This document shows positions 17,373 through 25,430 of a stretch of DNA of 61,007 bases, piece after piece; the first letter of the stretch is position 1, and every line of letters starts with the position of its first letter. The position numbers and the translations under genes were made by a program. The stretch is taken from NCBI GenBank assembly GCA_028873695.1, contig JAPPNU010000022.1:1-61007 (forward strand), read 5' to 3'. The stretch comes from Gemmatimonadota bacterium. GTDB taxonomy: Bacteria; Latescibacterota; UBA2968; GCA-2709665. The notes beneath the pieces were generated by a model, which did no database searches, was not told the origin of the DNA, and saw nothing but the letters and a program-made list of their open reading frames with translations.

Positions 17373-17846
17373 ATGACACGAGGTGAACGAATCACGGGCA
17401 TCGCGCTGATTGCTTTTATCGTATTGGCGCTTTCCGTGGATGCAGCCGCACAGCCCGACCGCCGGGGCGGGCGTGAACGTGGCCGGCGCGGGGGCGCGGG
17501 CCGTATCAGAATGATGTTGCCCCTGGAACAGACGCTGAGTTTTCTGGCTTTCGACGGTAAGATAGCGTTGAAAGACGAACAACTGGTTAAAGTTCGAAAC
17601 GCTCTGATGGAGATTCATGGCAAACGGGCCGAACTGCAGAATGAGATGCGGGATGGCGCCGACCGGCAGAAAATCATGGAGAAACTCGGCCTCCTTCGCA
17701 GCTCGATGTTTGAGAAGGTCAAGGCGGTACTGGACGACAGACAGGATAAGGTTCTGGATGGCTATCTGGAGAGGCTGCGGCGAGGGTTTCAACGAGGACG
17801 CGGCGGCGGGCGGCGGGGCGGCGGTCCACCGGGCGGCGGCGTTTGA
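17373..17846 (+). CDS. Small exported Spy/CpxP-like helical protein
   Basis: A 157-residue protein with AGGGAGG before the ATG. Residues 1-27 form a signal peptide ending in DAAAQ. An Arg/Gly-rich stretch follows (RRGGRERGRRGG), then a helical core of about 90 residues (LKDEQLVKVRNALMEIHGKR and LDDRQDKVLDGYLERL) of the kind seen in periplasmic Spy/LTxxQ proteins, then a Gly/Arg tail. Spy-type proteins are ATP-independent periplasmic chaperones or stress sensors. The exact LTxxQ motif is not clear, so the family name is tentative. The metallophosphoesterase gene follows after nine bases. Confidence 0.6.
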   Translation: MTRGERITGIALIAFIVLALSVDAAAQPDRRGGRERGRRGGAGRIRMMLPLEQTLSFLAFDGKIALKDEQLVKVRNALMEIHGKRAELQNEMRDGADRQKIMEKLGLLRSSMFEKVKAVLDDRQDKVLDGYLERLRRGFQRGRGGGRRGGGPPGGGV

Positions 17847-17855
17847 GGTTTTCGG

Positions 17856-19241
17856 ATGAGTCTCCAGGAGGTCGGTGAACGACTCGAGAAGCCCTTTACC
17901 TTTGCCGTGGTGGGCGACACGCATTTCTTGCATCCCAGGTTCGGACGAGCAGCGGCCGGAACCGGCGGTTCGTTTCGTCCATTGCAGGTAGACCAGTACC
18001 TCGAAAGCGTTCAATACGTCCTGATGCCGATGATGGCATCCCTGAAGGAAGCTTCCCCTGCATTCCTGGTCATAACCGGCGATCTGGTGGAGGGGCATCA
18101 CGACGTCGAACTCGCCGTTGATGAGATCAAGGAAGGGCTGGAGTTTTTCGAGGGATACGGGATTCCCCTCCTTTTCGCGTGCGGAAACAGGGATCGGGTT
18201 GAGGCCTTTGACGGCGTTGTTCGTCCGTATCTCGGCCGCTGGCTGGGCAGTACGCCCCGGGAGCGGTACTTCTTTCTGGACGTCGCCGGCTGCCGGCTCG
18301 TTTTCCTCGACACCCCCGCCTGGAAGAGGAAAGACGCACAGCGGAAATGGCTGGAACTCGCGTTGAATGACCGGGAGGCTGCCGGAATTGATCGAACGTT
18401 TCTGTTCGGACATCATCCCGTCTGGCCGCTGGCACGGGCCTTCTTCACGAACATCGACCTCCATCTCGATCTACCGGAAGTACTGCAGAAACATCCGGTA
18501 GACGCCTATTTTTGCGGGCATACGCACAATCAGAACGTGTTGCTTCACCGTACGGACGGCCAACCGGTTCTGCAGTGCATGTGCGCTTCAATCGGCCTGT
18601 CCAGCGAGATGCCAACGCCGCTGGATCGTGTGCAGAACCTGCTGCCGTATCCCCAGGACATGCTGACGTGCTGGCCGGGCTACCTGGAGAATACAGCGCC
18701 TGGATGGTTTATCGTTCAGGTCGGCCGGGATTCGGTCGAAACGTCATGGCACCACCTGAACAGGGGTGTCGAGACACGACTCGTCTGGCATCGCCCCGGG
18801 AATCTTTCCGCATTCGAAACGATGGACCATCCGCCGGATGCCAGGTTGATTTACGATGACTTGAATCATATCCGGCGCGCTTCCCTGCGGTTCTGCGGTT
18901 GGCACGCGCTGCGCCAGGACAAAGAGATTTTCCTCAACGGTGCGCTGGTCGGCTATCTCCCTCCCGCGAACGACTACGCGCCGATCCGGATGGAATTACC
19001 GGCTGAGTGCCTTGAACATCTGCGCATGGAGAACCGGCTCGAGATCCGGGTGCCCCGGAACGAGGCATGTACGCTGGGCAATTTCATACTCGAAGCGGTC
19101 TTGCCGGGTGGACGATTCGTGCGAACCCGACCAACGGGAGAGATTTTCACCTGGTCCGACAGATGGGGCGCGTGGAACTCAAGCTGGCTGATGAAGATGA
19201 AACCCGGTCGTTCGGCGTCAACACTGTTGTGCTTTCAGTGA
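17856..19241 (+). CDS. Calcineurin-like metallophosphoesterase with C-terminal beta domain
   Basis: A 461-residue protein. The first 270 residues carry the metal motifs in order: GDTH (D21, H23), GDLVE, GNRD (GNHD in most members), GHHP and GHTHNQ. Both manganese/iron sites can therefore form, with Arg in place of the His of the GNHD motif. The last 190 residues are a beta-rich appendage with ILxGALVGYLPP-like repeats of unknown role. No signal peptide is seen. Such enzymes hydrolyse phosphodiesters or phosphomonoesters; the substrate is unknown. It forms a pair with the Spy-like gene upstream. Confidence 0.8.
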   Translation: MSLQEVGERLEKPFTFAVVGDTHFLHPRFGRAAAGTGGSFRPLQVDQYLESVQYVLMPMMASLKEASPAFLVITGDLVEGHHDVELAVDEIKEGLEFFEGYGIPLLFACGNRDRVEAFDGVVRPYLGRWLGSTPRERYFFLDVAGCRLVFLDTPAWKRKDAQRKWLELALNDREAAGIDRTFLFGHHPVWPLARAFFTNIDLHLDLPEVLQKHPVDAYFCGHTHNQNVLLHRTDGQPVLQCMCASIGLSSEMPTPLDRVQNLLPYPQDMLTCWPGYLENTAPGWFIVQVGRDSVETSWHHLNRGVETRLVWHRPGNLSAFETMDHPPDARLIYDDLNHIRRASLRFCGWHALRQDKEIFLNGALVGYLPPANDYAPIRMELPAECLEHLRMENRLEIRVPRNEACTLGNFILEAVLPGGRFVRTRPTGEIFTWSDRWGAWNSSWLMKMKPGRSASTLLCFQ

Positions 19242-19295
19242 ACATAACACAAACCGGGGTTTCCCGAGAAGCTGTTTAGAAAATAACGCTATAAA

Positions 19296-19398
19296 ATACG
19301 AGACTACGAAACTACGAGACTGCGAGAATACGAGAATACGAAAAACGAAACGGCGAAAGACGAGATGACGAGACTGAGAAACTGAGAAACTACGAAAA
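19296..19398 (+). repeat. Array of an 8-bp unit around TACGAGAC
   Basis: About 100 bp built from variants of TACGARAM: TACGAGAC, TACGAAAC, TGCGAGAA, TACGAGAA and further drifted units with period 7 to 9. Related arrays lie at 49801-49866 (opposite orientation) and 60833-61007. It starts 54 bases after the metallophosphoesterase stop. Confidence 0.8.
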
Positions 19399-19505
19399 AT
19401 CCCTGGCTGAGATCCATCGCCACGGGAGGCCCAAAACCACAATGTTGCACGTCGGCCTGGCAATGCAAGGATTTTCATCATAGTGGGTGCCCCATGCGGG
19501 CGCCT

Positions 19506-19692
19506 GACGACTGCTTTAAAATTCCCAGCGGTCTTCGCGCGGCTGCAAAAGCGCCGGTCGACGTTGGTCAAACCCGCCCGTCTTACGAGATCGAGGCTGC
19601 GCTTGCTCGCCTCTCACAGCCGGAATTCCCCCCCTTGACCGCCGCTTTTTCGCTCGCGCTCGGGAATTCACCGGTAATTTTAAAACAGCTTC
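19506..19692 (+). repeat. Repeat family R3, copy b
   Basis: Complete copy: left end near GACTGCTTTAAAATTCCC, then CAGCGGTCTTCGCGCGGCTG, and right end GGTAATTTTAAAACAGCTTC. It matches copy d (23217) at both ends. The YyaL-family ATG follows nine bases after the right end. The stretch 19399-19505 shows nothing recognisable. Confidence 0.85.
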
Positions 19693-19701
19693 CAAACCGC
19701 C

Positions 19702-21780
19702 ATGAATAAGCCGCAATCTGCAAACCGGTTGGCACACGAGACCAGTCCCTATCTGCTGCAACACGCAAACAACCCGGTAGACTGGTATCCGTGGGGCGAC
19801 GAAGCCTTTGAACAGGCGAGAAATGCAGACCGTCCGATTTTCCTGAGTATCGGATATTCGGCCTGTCACTGGTGCCACGTGATGGAGCGGGAGTCGTTCG
19901 AGAACGAGGCGATCGCAGCCGTGATGAACCGGTTTTTCGTAAACGTCAAGGTCGACCGGGAAGAACGACCGGACATGGACGAAATCTATATGAATGCGGT
20001 ACAGATGATGACCGGCGCCGGTGGATGGCCGATGAGCGTGTTTCTCACGCCCGACGGCACTCCGTTCTACGGCGGAACCTACTTCCCTCCCGACAGCAGA
20101 TACGGACGACCCGGATTTCCCGACGTCCTGCGCTCCGTCGCGACGCATTACAAAGACAACAGGGGCAAAGTGGGAGAGGCGGCAGAACGCCTGATGGCCG
20201 GATTGAAACGGCTGGCCGACCTGAGAAACCTGAATGGAGAGTTGACCGGAGCCTTGTTTTCCGATGGATATTCCCGGATCGCCCGCAATTTCGACTGGGA
20301 AAACGGTGGGTTCGGATCGCAGCCGAAATTTCCGAGTACCATGAACCTGTCGGTCTTTCTGCGGGAATACGAGAAGAGCGGGAATCGCAATGCGTTGGAC
20401 ATGGCGCTTCTCACCCTGCGGAAGATGGCGCGTGGAGGCATTTACGATCATCTCGGCGGCGGATTTCACCGATACTCGGTTGACCATCGCTGGCTGGTCC
20501 CCCATTTCGAGAAGATGCTATATGACAATGCCCTGTTGACCGCGCTCTATCTGGAAGCCTTCCAACACACCGGAGAGCCGCTGTTTCGACAGATTGTGCA
20601 GGAAACACTGTCCTATGTCATTCGTGAAATGACCGACCCGCAGGGCGGATTCTATTCCACTCAGGACGCGGACAGCGAAGGGGAGGAGGGCAGGTTTTTT
20701 GTCTGGGATCAGGAGGAGGTGCACGCACTGCTGGGGCAGGAGGAAGGACGGTTGTTCTGCCGGTACTATGATGTGCGCCCGGAGGGGAATTTCGAACACG
20801 GGAAAAGTATTCTGAATATTCCGGTTGAAGCTCCCGAATTGGCCCGATTCCTGGACGTGGACCTGGAGCGCCTGGACGATGCGACGCGACGCGGACGGGA
20901 GGTATTGGCAGACGTCCGTGAGAGCAGAACCAGGCCGGAGCGGGACGAAAAAGTCCAGGTGAGCTGGAACGGGCTGATGATCTCGGCTTTTGCGCGCGCC
21001 TATCAGGTTCTCGGACAGCCGGAGTATCTGGCAACGGCACGGAACGCGGCAAGTTTCATACTCCAACACATGGTGACGGAATCCGGACGTCTGCTGCACA
21101 CGTACAACGCCGGGCGGGCGCGGCTCCCGGGTTACCAGGACGACTACGCCTTTTTCAGCAGCGGACTGCTCGACCTCTACGAGGCCTCCTTCGATCCGCG
21201 CTGGCTGAATGCGGCGGAAACGCTCACGGAGACGATGCTCCGGGAATTCTGGGATCCGGAACAGGGCGGCTTCTTTTATACCGGACTGTCGAACGAAAAA
21301 CTGATCGTTCGCTCGAAGAACCCGTACGACAACGCAATCCCGTCCGGGAATTCGATGGCCGTTGTCTCGCTGATGCGCCTGGGCACGATTCTCGACCGGC
21401 CGGACCTGTGGAAAATGGCGGAGCAGACCCTGAAGCTGTTCGAACCGATGCTCAGAGAAATGCCGTCCGGATTCGGCCAGATGCTTTGCGGTCTGGACGC
21501 CTTCACCAGGCGTCCGGCTGAGATCGTATTGGTGGGCGAACCCGAGGATTCGGCGACGAAGGATCTCCTGAGGACCGCATACGGACGCCCGGCATCCAGC
21601 CGGGTGATCGTTCTTGCGGATCCGGACAAGCGGGAAGACCTGTCCCGGCGCATTCCGATACTTTCCGACAAAACGGCGGTTGATGGAAAACCTGCCGCGT
21701 ACGTGTGCAGAGATTCAGTCTGTTCCGCACCGGTTACAACAAAGGCCCAGCTGGAGGCTCTGCTGCGGCGCCCATCGTAA
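19702..21780 (+). CDS. YyaL/DUF255 family protein (thioredoxin-like plus six-hairpin domain)
   Basis: A 692-residue protein of normal family length. The N-terminal 170 residues form the DUF255 thioredoxin-like domain with the family signatures [18 protein letters not shown] and [14 protein letters not shown] (C55, C58), then [15 protein letters not shown] and [13 protein letters not shown]. The rest is an (alpha/alpha)6 barrel like N-acylglucosamine 2-epimerases ([25 protein letters not shown]). Function of the family is not settled; bacterial members are treated as thiol-redox or glycan-processing proteins. No clear ribosome site precedes the ATG because R3 copy b ends nine bases upstream. 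Confidence 0.9.
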   Translation: MNKPQSANRLAHETSPYLLQHANNPVDWYPWGDEAFEQARNADRPIFLSIGYSACHWCHVMERESFENEAIAAVMNRFFVNVKVDREERPDMDEIYMNAVQMMTGAGGWPMSVFLTPDGTPFYGGTYFPPDSRYGRPGFPDVLRSVATHYKDNRGKVGEAAERLMAGLKRLADLRNLNGELTGALFSDGYSRIARNFDWENGGFGSQPKFPSTMNLSVFLREYEKSGNRNALDMALLTLRKMARGGIYDHLGGGFHRYSVDHRWLVPHFEKMLYDNALLTALYLEAFQHTGEPLFRQIVQETLSYVIREMTDPQGGFYSTQDADSEGEEGRFFVWDQEEVHALLGQEEGRLFCRYYDVRPEGNFEHGKSILNIPVEAPELARFLDVDLERLDDATRRGREVLADVRESRTRPERDEKVQVSWNGLMISAFARAYQVLGQPEYLATARNAASFILQHMVTESGRLLHTYNAGRARLPGYQDDYAFFSSGLLDLYEASFDPRWLNAAETLTETMLREFWDPEQGGFFYTGLSNEKLIVRSKNPYDNAIPSGNSMAVVSLMRLGTILDRPDLWKMAEQTLKLFEPMLREMPSGFGQMLCGLDAFTRRPAEIVLVGEPEDSATKDLLRTAYGRPASSRVIVLADPDKREDLSRRIPILSDKTAVDGKPAAYVCRDSVCSAPVTTKAQLEALLRRPS

Positions 21781-21789
21781 AGGGACGCA

Positions 21790-21866
21790 AAAGCGCCCCT
21801 CGCGACTCATAACCGCAACTTTTTCGCTCGCGCTCGGGAACTCACCGGTAAATTTAAAACAACTTC
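21790..21866 (+). repeat. Repeat family R3, partial copy c (right half)
   Basis: About 77 bp matching the right half of copy d: GCGCCCCTCGCGACTCATAA, then TTTTTCGCTCGCGCTCGGGA, then a slightly changed terminus AAATTTAAAACAACTTC. It fills the gap between the YyaL-family gene and the short FAD protein gene. Confidence 0.8.
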
Positions 21867-21881
21867 TGACAGGAGGACGTG

Positions 21882-22427
21882 ATGGCATCGGTATTGATAG
21901 TAGGAGATGGTCCGGGTGGTCTGAGTGCAGCCCTGTTTCTGGCAAAAAACGGCATGGACGTGGCGGTATTCGGCCAGAACACAACCCCTATGCATAAGGC
22001 CATGCTCTACAATTATCTTGGGATTCCCGAATTGACCGGGAGCGAATTCCAACGCATCTCCCGGAATCAGGTCGCGGCGCAGGGTGCAAGCATTGAGGAC
22101 GTGCAGGTCGCGGGAATCGAAAAGACCCGGACCGGATTCACATTGACCACGGAGGACGGGGCCACCCGCAACGGGCAGTATCTGATACTGGCGGCCGGCA
22201 CCAATGTGAAACTGGGTGTGAGTATCGGTCTGGAAAGAGGCCCGGACGGGCTGGAATGCGACCGGGACGGACGCACGGCGGTTGATGGACTCTACGTTGT
22301 GGGATGGAGTACGCGGCTGCGTAAGACGCAGGCGATTATTTCCGCCGGCCAGGGCGCGTCAGCCGCGCTCGATATTCTATCGATTGAGGCAGGCGAGGAC
22401 GTACACGATTTCGACGTGGTGTCGTGA
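21882..22427 (+). CDS. Short thioredoxin-reductase-like FAD-binding protein
   Basis: A 181-residue protein; AGGAGG five bases before the ATG. It begins with a dinucleotide-binding loop VGDGPGGLSAALFLAKNG and ends with the second FAD strand TAVDGLYVVGW. The NAD(P)-binding insert domain and the CxxC redox pair of thioredoxin reductase are absent, so it is about 60 percent of the normal length yet keeps both ends of the FAD domain. Flavin binding is likely, disulfide chemistry is not. It lies just after a YyaL-family protein with a CxxC motif, which might be a partner. It could also be a minimal family of its own. Confidence 0.65.
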   Translation: MASVLIVGDGPGGLSAALFLAKNGMDVAVFGQNTTPMHKAMLYNYLGIPELTGSEFQRISRNQVAAQGASIEDVQVAGIEKTRTGFTLTTEDGATRNGQYLILAAGTNVKLGVSIGLERGPDGLECDRDGRTAVDGLYVVGWSTRLRKTQAIISAGQGASAALDILSIEAGEDVHDFDVVS

Positions 22428-22530
22428 AAACCCTTGCGGATGCGTCCTCGCGATCTTCACGCATCGAGGGCGCGGCGGCGGGCAGGTGATTGAAACGGTA
22501 CCGCCGGTTCCAGGCGCTTCCTTCGTGCGT

Positions 22531-23100
22531 TCAAAAGTACCTGGGCATCTTTCGGGGCGCTGCCGGTTTCGGAGGCGCCCCGTTTTCAGGGATGCCGTGG
22601 CTTTCAATGATACCGCGAACCACGTGGACCGGAAGGTCCATTCTGACGGCCAGCGCCATTGAATCGCTTGGACGCGCGTCCATTTTGTATGTGGTTCCAT
22701 CCGGACGCTGCAGGGTAAGTACGGCAAAATACGTACTCCCCATACCCCCTTCTTGCAGCGGGCGAAGTTCGTCGATCACAATGGATATGAGACGGACGCC
22801 GGCCCCTTGCAGCACGTTGTGGAACAGATCGTGGGTGAACGGTCGAGGAAACGTCTCCTCCTTCAGTTTGCGCCAGATCGCCATCGCTTCACAGGGACCG
22901 ATCCATATCGGCAGAAGTCGTGCAGTCTTGCCGTCACGCAGAAAAACGATGTATTGATCCTCCGAATCCCGCCCGACCTGATGGACCTCGGTCTTGACCA
23001 GATCTTTTTCCGATGGATATGCCGCAGGTACGAGGACGCCGCTCAGACACAGACATAACGCGCAGAAGTGCATCGCCGCAGAACGGCATCTATCGTACAT
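22531..23100 (-). CDS. Exported bifunctional-nuclease-family protein (DUF151)
   Basis: A 189-residue protein from the ATG at 23100, with AAAGGAAC upstream. Residues 1-30 form a signal peptide (FCALCLCLSGVLVPAAYPS). The DUF151 core follows: PIWIGPCEAMAIWRKLKEE, then RPFTHDLFHNVLQGAG, then TYKMDARPSDSMALAVRM, the three hallmark blocks. Plant and bacterial DUF151 proteins are described as bifunctional nucleases. An export signal is unusual for a nuclease acting on cellular nucleic acids. The open frame runs further upstream into R3 copy d, but that extension has no support. Confidence 0.8.
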   Translation of the reverse strand: MYDRCRSAAMHFCALCLCLSGVLVPAAYPSEKDLVKTEVHQVGRDSEDQYIVFLRDGKTARLLPIWIGPCEAMAIWRKLKEETFPRPFTHDLFHNVLQGAGVRLISIVIDELRPLQEGGMGSTYFAVLTLQRPDGTTYKMDARPSDSMALAVRMDLPVHVVRGIIESHGIPENGAPPKPAAPRKMPRYF

Positions 23101-23216
23101 TACTGTTCCTTTCGGTGCGTGTAAAGCAGGCGCTGACCGGGGTGATATCAGTGCGTTTCGGAAATATACGCGTGCGCCTACCATGGGGCAATTCGAATTT
23201 TCGGCAGCGGGACTGA

Positions 23217-23402
23217 GAAGCTGTCTTAAAATTCCCAGCGGTCTTCGCGCGGCTGCAAAAGCGCCGATCGGCGTTGGCCAAACCCACCCGTATAGATAAA
23301 TATGGGCGGATTTGCCCGTCGGCGCTGCGCGCCCCTCGCGCCTCATAACCGCCACTTTTTCGCTCGCGCTCGGGAACTAACCGGTAATTTTAAAACAGCT
23401 TC
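23217..23402 (+). repeat. Repeat family R3, copy d (reference copy)
   Basis: Complete 186-bp copy with inverted termini GAAGCTGTCTTAAAATTCCC and AATTTTAAAACAGCTTC. Internal parts include a hairpin around CCACCCGTATAGATAAATAT. It lies between the divergent DUF151 gene and the yicC operon. The yicC promoter begins 14 bases beyond its right end. Confidence 0.9.
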
Positions 23403-23415
23403 CGAGGTTTGTGGG

Positions 23416-23444
23416 TTGACAAGTTCTTTAGAATGTGCTATCTT
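23416..23444 (+). promoter_or_regulatory. Sigma-70-type promoter of the yicC operon
   Basis: TTGACA (23416-23421), 17-base spacer, TATCTT (23439-23444), the same two boxes and spacing as the coiled lipoprotein promoter at 6974-7002. The start point near 23451 gives a leader of about 45 bases. Confidence 0.7.
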
Positions 23445-23496
23445 TTTTAGTTTCATAATTTTACACGAGTTGTACGGTATAGAGCCGGGAGATCGC

Positions 23497-24375
23497 ATGG
23501 TTGTCAGCATGACGGGTTTCGGGAGGGGAGAAGTCGAAACCGACGGTTGCCGAGCGTCGGTGGAACTCCGGTCTGTCAACGGGCGCTACGGCGAGGTATC
23601 CGTCCATCTGCCCAGACACCTGTCTCCCCTGGAAAATAGGATCAGGGACCTCGTACTCTCGGTTCTCTCCCGAGGCCACATACGCGTCTCGCTGAACGTC
23701 GCCGGCGACGCGTCCGGACAGGGCATCCCGGTCCTCAACGAACGTGTCTTCGAGGGATACCGGGACGGGCTTGCCCGGCTGCAGTCTCGCCTGGGGGCTT
23801 CAGGCGCACCCGATCCCGTGCAGGTCGCGTTGATGCCGAATGTATTCGAATTCGAGTCCGGAGCTCCGGATCTGGACGCCGTCTGGAAGGTGGTTGCGCC
23901 TGCCTGTGAAGAGGCCGTTGCCCAATGCCAGTCGATGCGCGCCGCAGAAGGAAGGCAACTGGCCGCAGATCTCGTCCGGCGCATTCATCTTCTCCGGGAC
24001 CTGCTCGTAAAGATACAGGAACTGGCGCCCAGACAGGTGGAAGCCATGCGCAAAAGGTTGGACGAGAAACTCCGGGAACTCATCGCTCCGGAGAACGTCG
24101 ACCGGAACCGCCTCCTGACGGAGATCGCCCTCCTCTCCGAACGCGCAGACATTACCGAGGAAACAGTCCGCTTCCACAGTCACAACGAACAGTTCTTGAA
24201 GACACTCGACCGCGAAGAGCCGGTCGGCAAGCGTCTGAATTTTCTTCTCCAGGAGATGCTTCGCGAGGCGAACACAATCGGGTCCAAAGCCGGCGACGCG
24301 GAGATTGCGCATCTGGTGGTCGGCGTCAAGGAAGAAATCGAGAAGCTCAAGGAACAGGTGCAGAATATAGAATAA
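23497..24375 (+). CDS. yicC: YicC/YloC family endoribonuclease
   Basis: A 292-residue protein of standard family length. It opens with the family signature SMTGFGRGEVE, then LRSVNGRYGEVSVHLPR, and ends with the conserved block GKRLNFLLQEMLREANTIGS followed by KAGDAEIAHLVVGVKEEIEKLKEQ. YicC proteins are metal-dependent endoribonucleases implicated in small-RNA turnover. ATG at 23497 has GGGAG five bases upstream. It is first in a run with gmk, rpoZ and coaBC, an order common in many bacteria. Confidence 0.92.
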   Translation: MVVSMTGFGRGEVETDGCRASVELRSVNGRYGEVSVHLPRHLSPLENRIRDLVLSVLSRGHIRVSLNVAGDASGQGIPVLNERVFEGYRDGLARLQSRLGASGAPDPVQVALMPNVFEFESGAPDLDAVWKVVAPACEEAVAQCQSMRAAEGRQLAADLVRRIHLLRDLLVKIQELAPRQVEAMRKRLDEKLRELIAPENVDRNRLLTEIALLSERADITEETVRFHSHNEQFLKTLDREEPVGKRLNFLLQEMLREANTIGSKAGDAEIAHLVVGVKEEIEKLKEQVQNIE

Positions 24376-24396
24376 CGGCATTGATCGGTTTCACAG

Positions 24397-25062
24397 ATGG
24401 AAACACCGTTCGGAATTGAGGCCCTTCAAGACCGGCTCGATCGCCATCCCGGGTCGTTTGTCGTGATACTCTCGGGGCCCGCGGGCGCAGGTAAGACATC
24501 CATCCGACAGGGACTCCTGGCACGCGACAACTCGCTACGCCGATGCGTGACCACCACCACGCGCGCGAAACGCCACGGCGAAACGAACGGCGTCGACTAC
24601 CATTTCGTGTCGGAGGATGCGTTTCGTTCCGGGCTGCAGGCAGGGTGTTTCTTCGAATGGGCGGAGGTTTACGGCTTCCTTTACGGCGCGACGTTCGAGG
24701 CGATTGCGCGCGCAATTGGAAAACGCGGCGTCGTGTTGCTCGTGGTAGACGTGCAGGGCGCGTCGGCGTGGAAGCGCTTGCTCAGGAAACGGTGCGTAAG
24801 CGTGTTCGTACTCCCGCCGTCGGTCGAGGTACTCGAACAGCGCCTGGGCGGGCGCAGGTCCGAAGCGGTTTCGGCCATGAGGCGCAGGCTGGAGAATGCA
24901 GGGACTGAAGTTGAAAAAGCCGTGGAGTTCGACTATCTCGTCGTCAACAGCGATCTGGATCGTGCCATATCCGAGGTGCAGGAACTGATTCGCGTTGAAC
25001 GGCGCAGGCCCTGGCGCACGCCGGATCTACTCGATGAATTCGCGCGCCGGAACGTGACTTAG
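24397..25062 (+). CDS. gmk: Guanylate kinase
   Basis: A 221-residue protein that converts GMP to GDP with ATP. The P-loop SGPAGAGKTS is near residue 26; most homologues read SGPSGVGKS. The GMP-binding segment TTTTRAKRHGETNGVDYHFV and the FFEWAEVYGFLYGA block are intact, as is the VVDVQGA strand. The C-terminal tail is somewhat longer than in E. coli and very basic (RRRPWRTP). It begins 21 bases after yicC and precedes rpoZ. Confidence 0.92.
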   Translation: METPFGIEALQDRLDRHPGSFVVILSGPAGAGKTSIRQGLLARDNSLRRCVTTTTRAKRHGETNGVDYHFVSEDAFRSGLQAGCFFEWAEVYGFLYGATFEAIARAIGKRGVVLLVVDVQGASAWKRLLRKRCVSVFVLPPSVEVLEQRLGGRRSEAVSAMRRRLENAGTEVEKAVEFDYLVVNSDLDRAISEVQELIRVERRRPWRTPDLLDEFARRNVT

Positions 25063-25169
25063 CGGAAGTCCGGGACAGGCAGTCAGGGCGACTCAATCAT
25101 GCGCACGTAGATAATTCAGTGGTCGACCAGCGAAAACCACGCCCCACACAGACGGAGGATTTTGTCCAA

Positions 25170-25430
25170 ATGTCACGGATATTCTTTCTCGAAGAAATCA
25201 GCAACGACGATATGAACCCATACGAGGCGGTCAGCGCCGCGTCGAGAGAGTCCCGCCGGATCAACCAGGCCCGGATGGCGAGAGACGTTTCCGGCGAGGC
25301 GGAAAAACCCACAACGCTATCGCTTGATCGTCTTTCCGCGGGAAAAGTGAAGATTACGTACGACGTCGACGAGGAAATGGAAGCGGAAGATGGCAATGCC
25401 GTCGAAAATGAGGGTCCTGCTGGGAGTTAG
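25170..25430 (+). CDS. rpoZ: RNA polymerase omega subunit
   Basis: An 86-residue protein. The helix NPYEAVSAASRESRRINQAR corresponds to the conserved omega helix (usually ...NRYxLVxxAAxRARQL), followed by EKPTTLSLDRLSAGKVKITY, matching the family tail (KPxxxALxEIxxGKI). The acidic end (EEMEAEDGN) is also typical. Its place between gmk and coaBC is the usual one. GGAGG lies 11 bases before the ATG. Its last 41 bases overlap coaBC. Confidence 0.8.
   Translation: MSRIFFLEEISNDDMNPYEAVSAASRESRRINQARMARDVSGEAEKPTTLSLDRLSAGKVKITYDVDEEMEAEDGNAVENEGPAGS

Noticed and set aside
19296..19398. CRISPR array
   Set aside because: Units are 8 bp, contiguous and without spacers; no cas genes are present.
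23101..23355. N-terminal extension of the DUF151 protein by 85 codons
   Set aside because: The extension is encoded within R3 copy d and lacks family similarity, while the ATG at 23100 has a ribosome site and a signal peptide.
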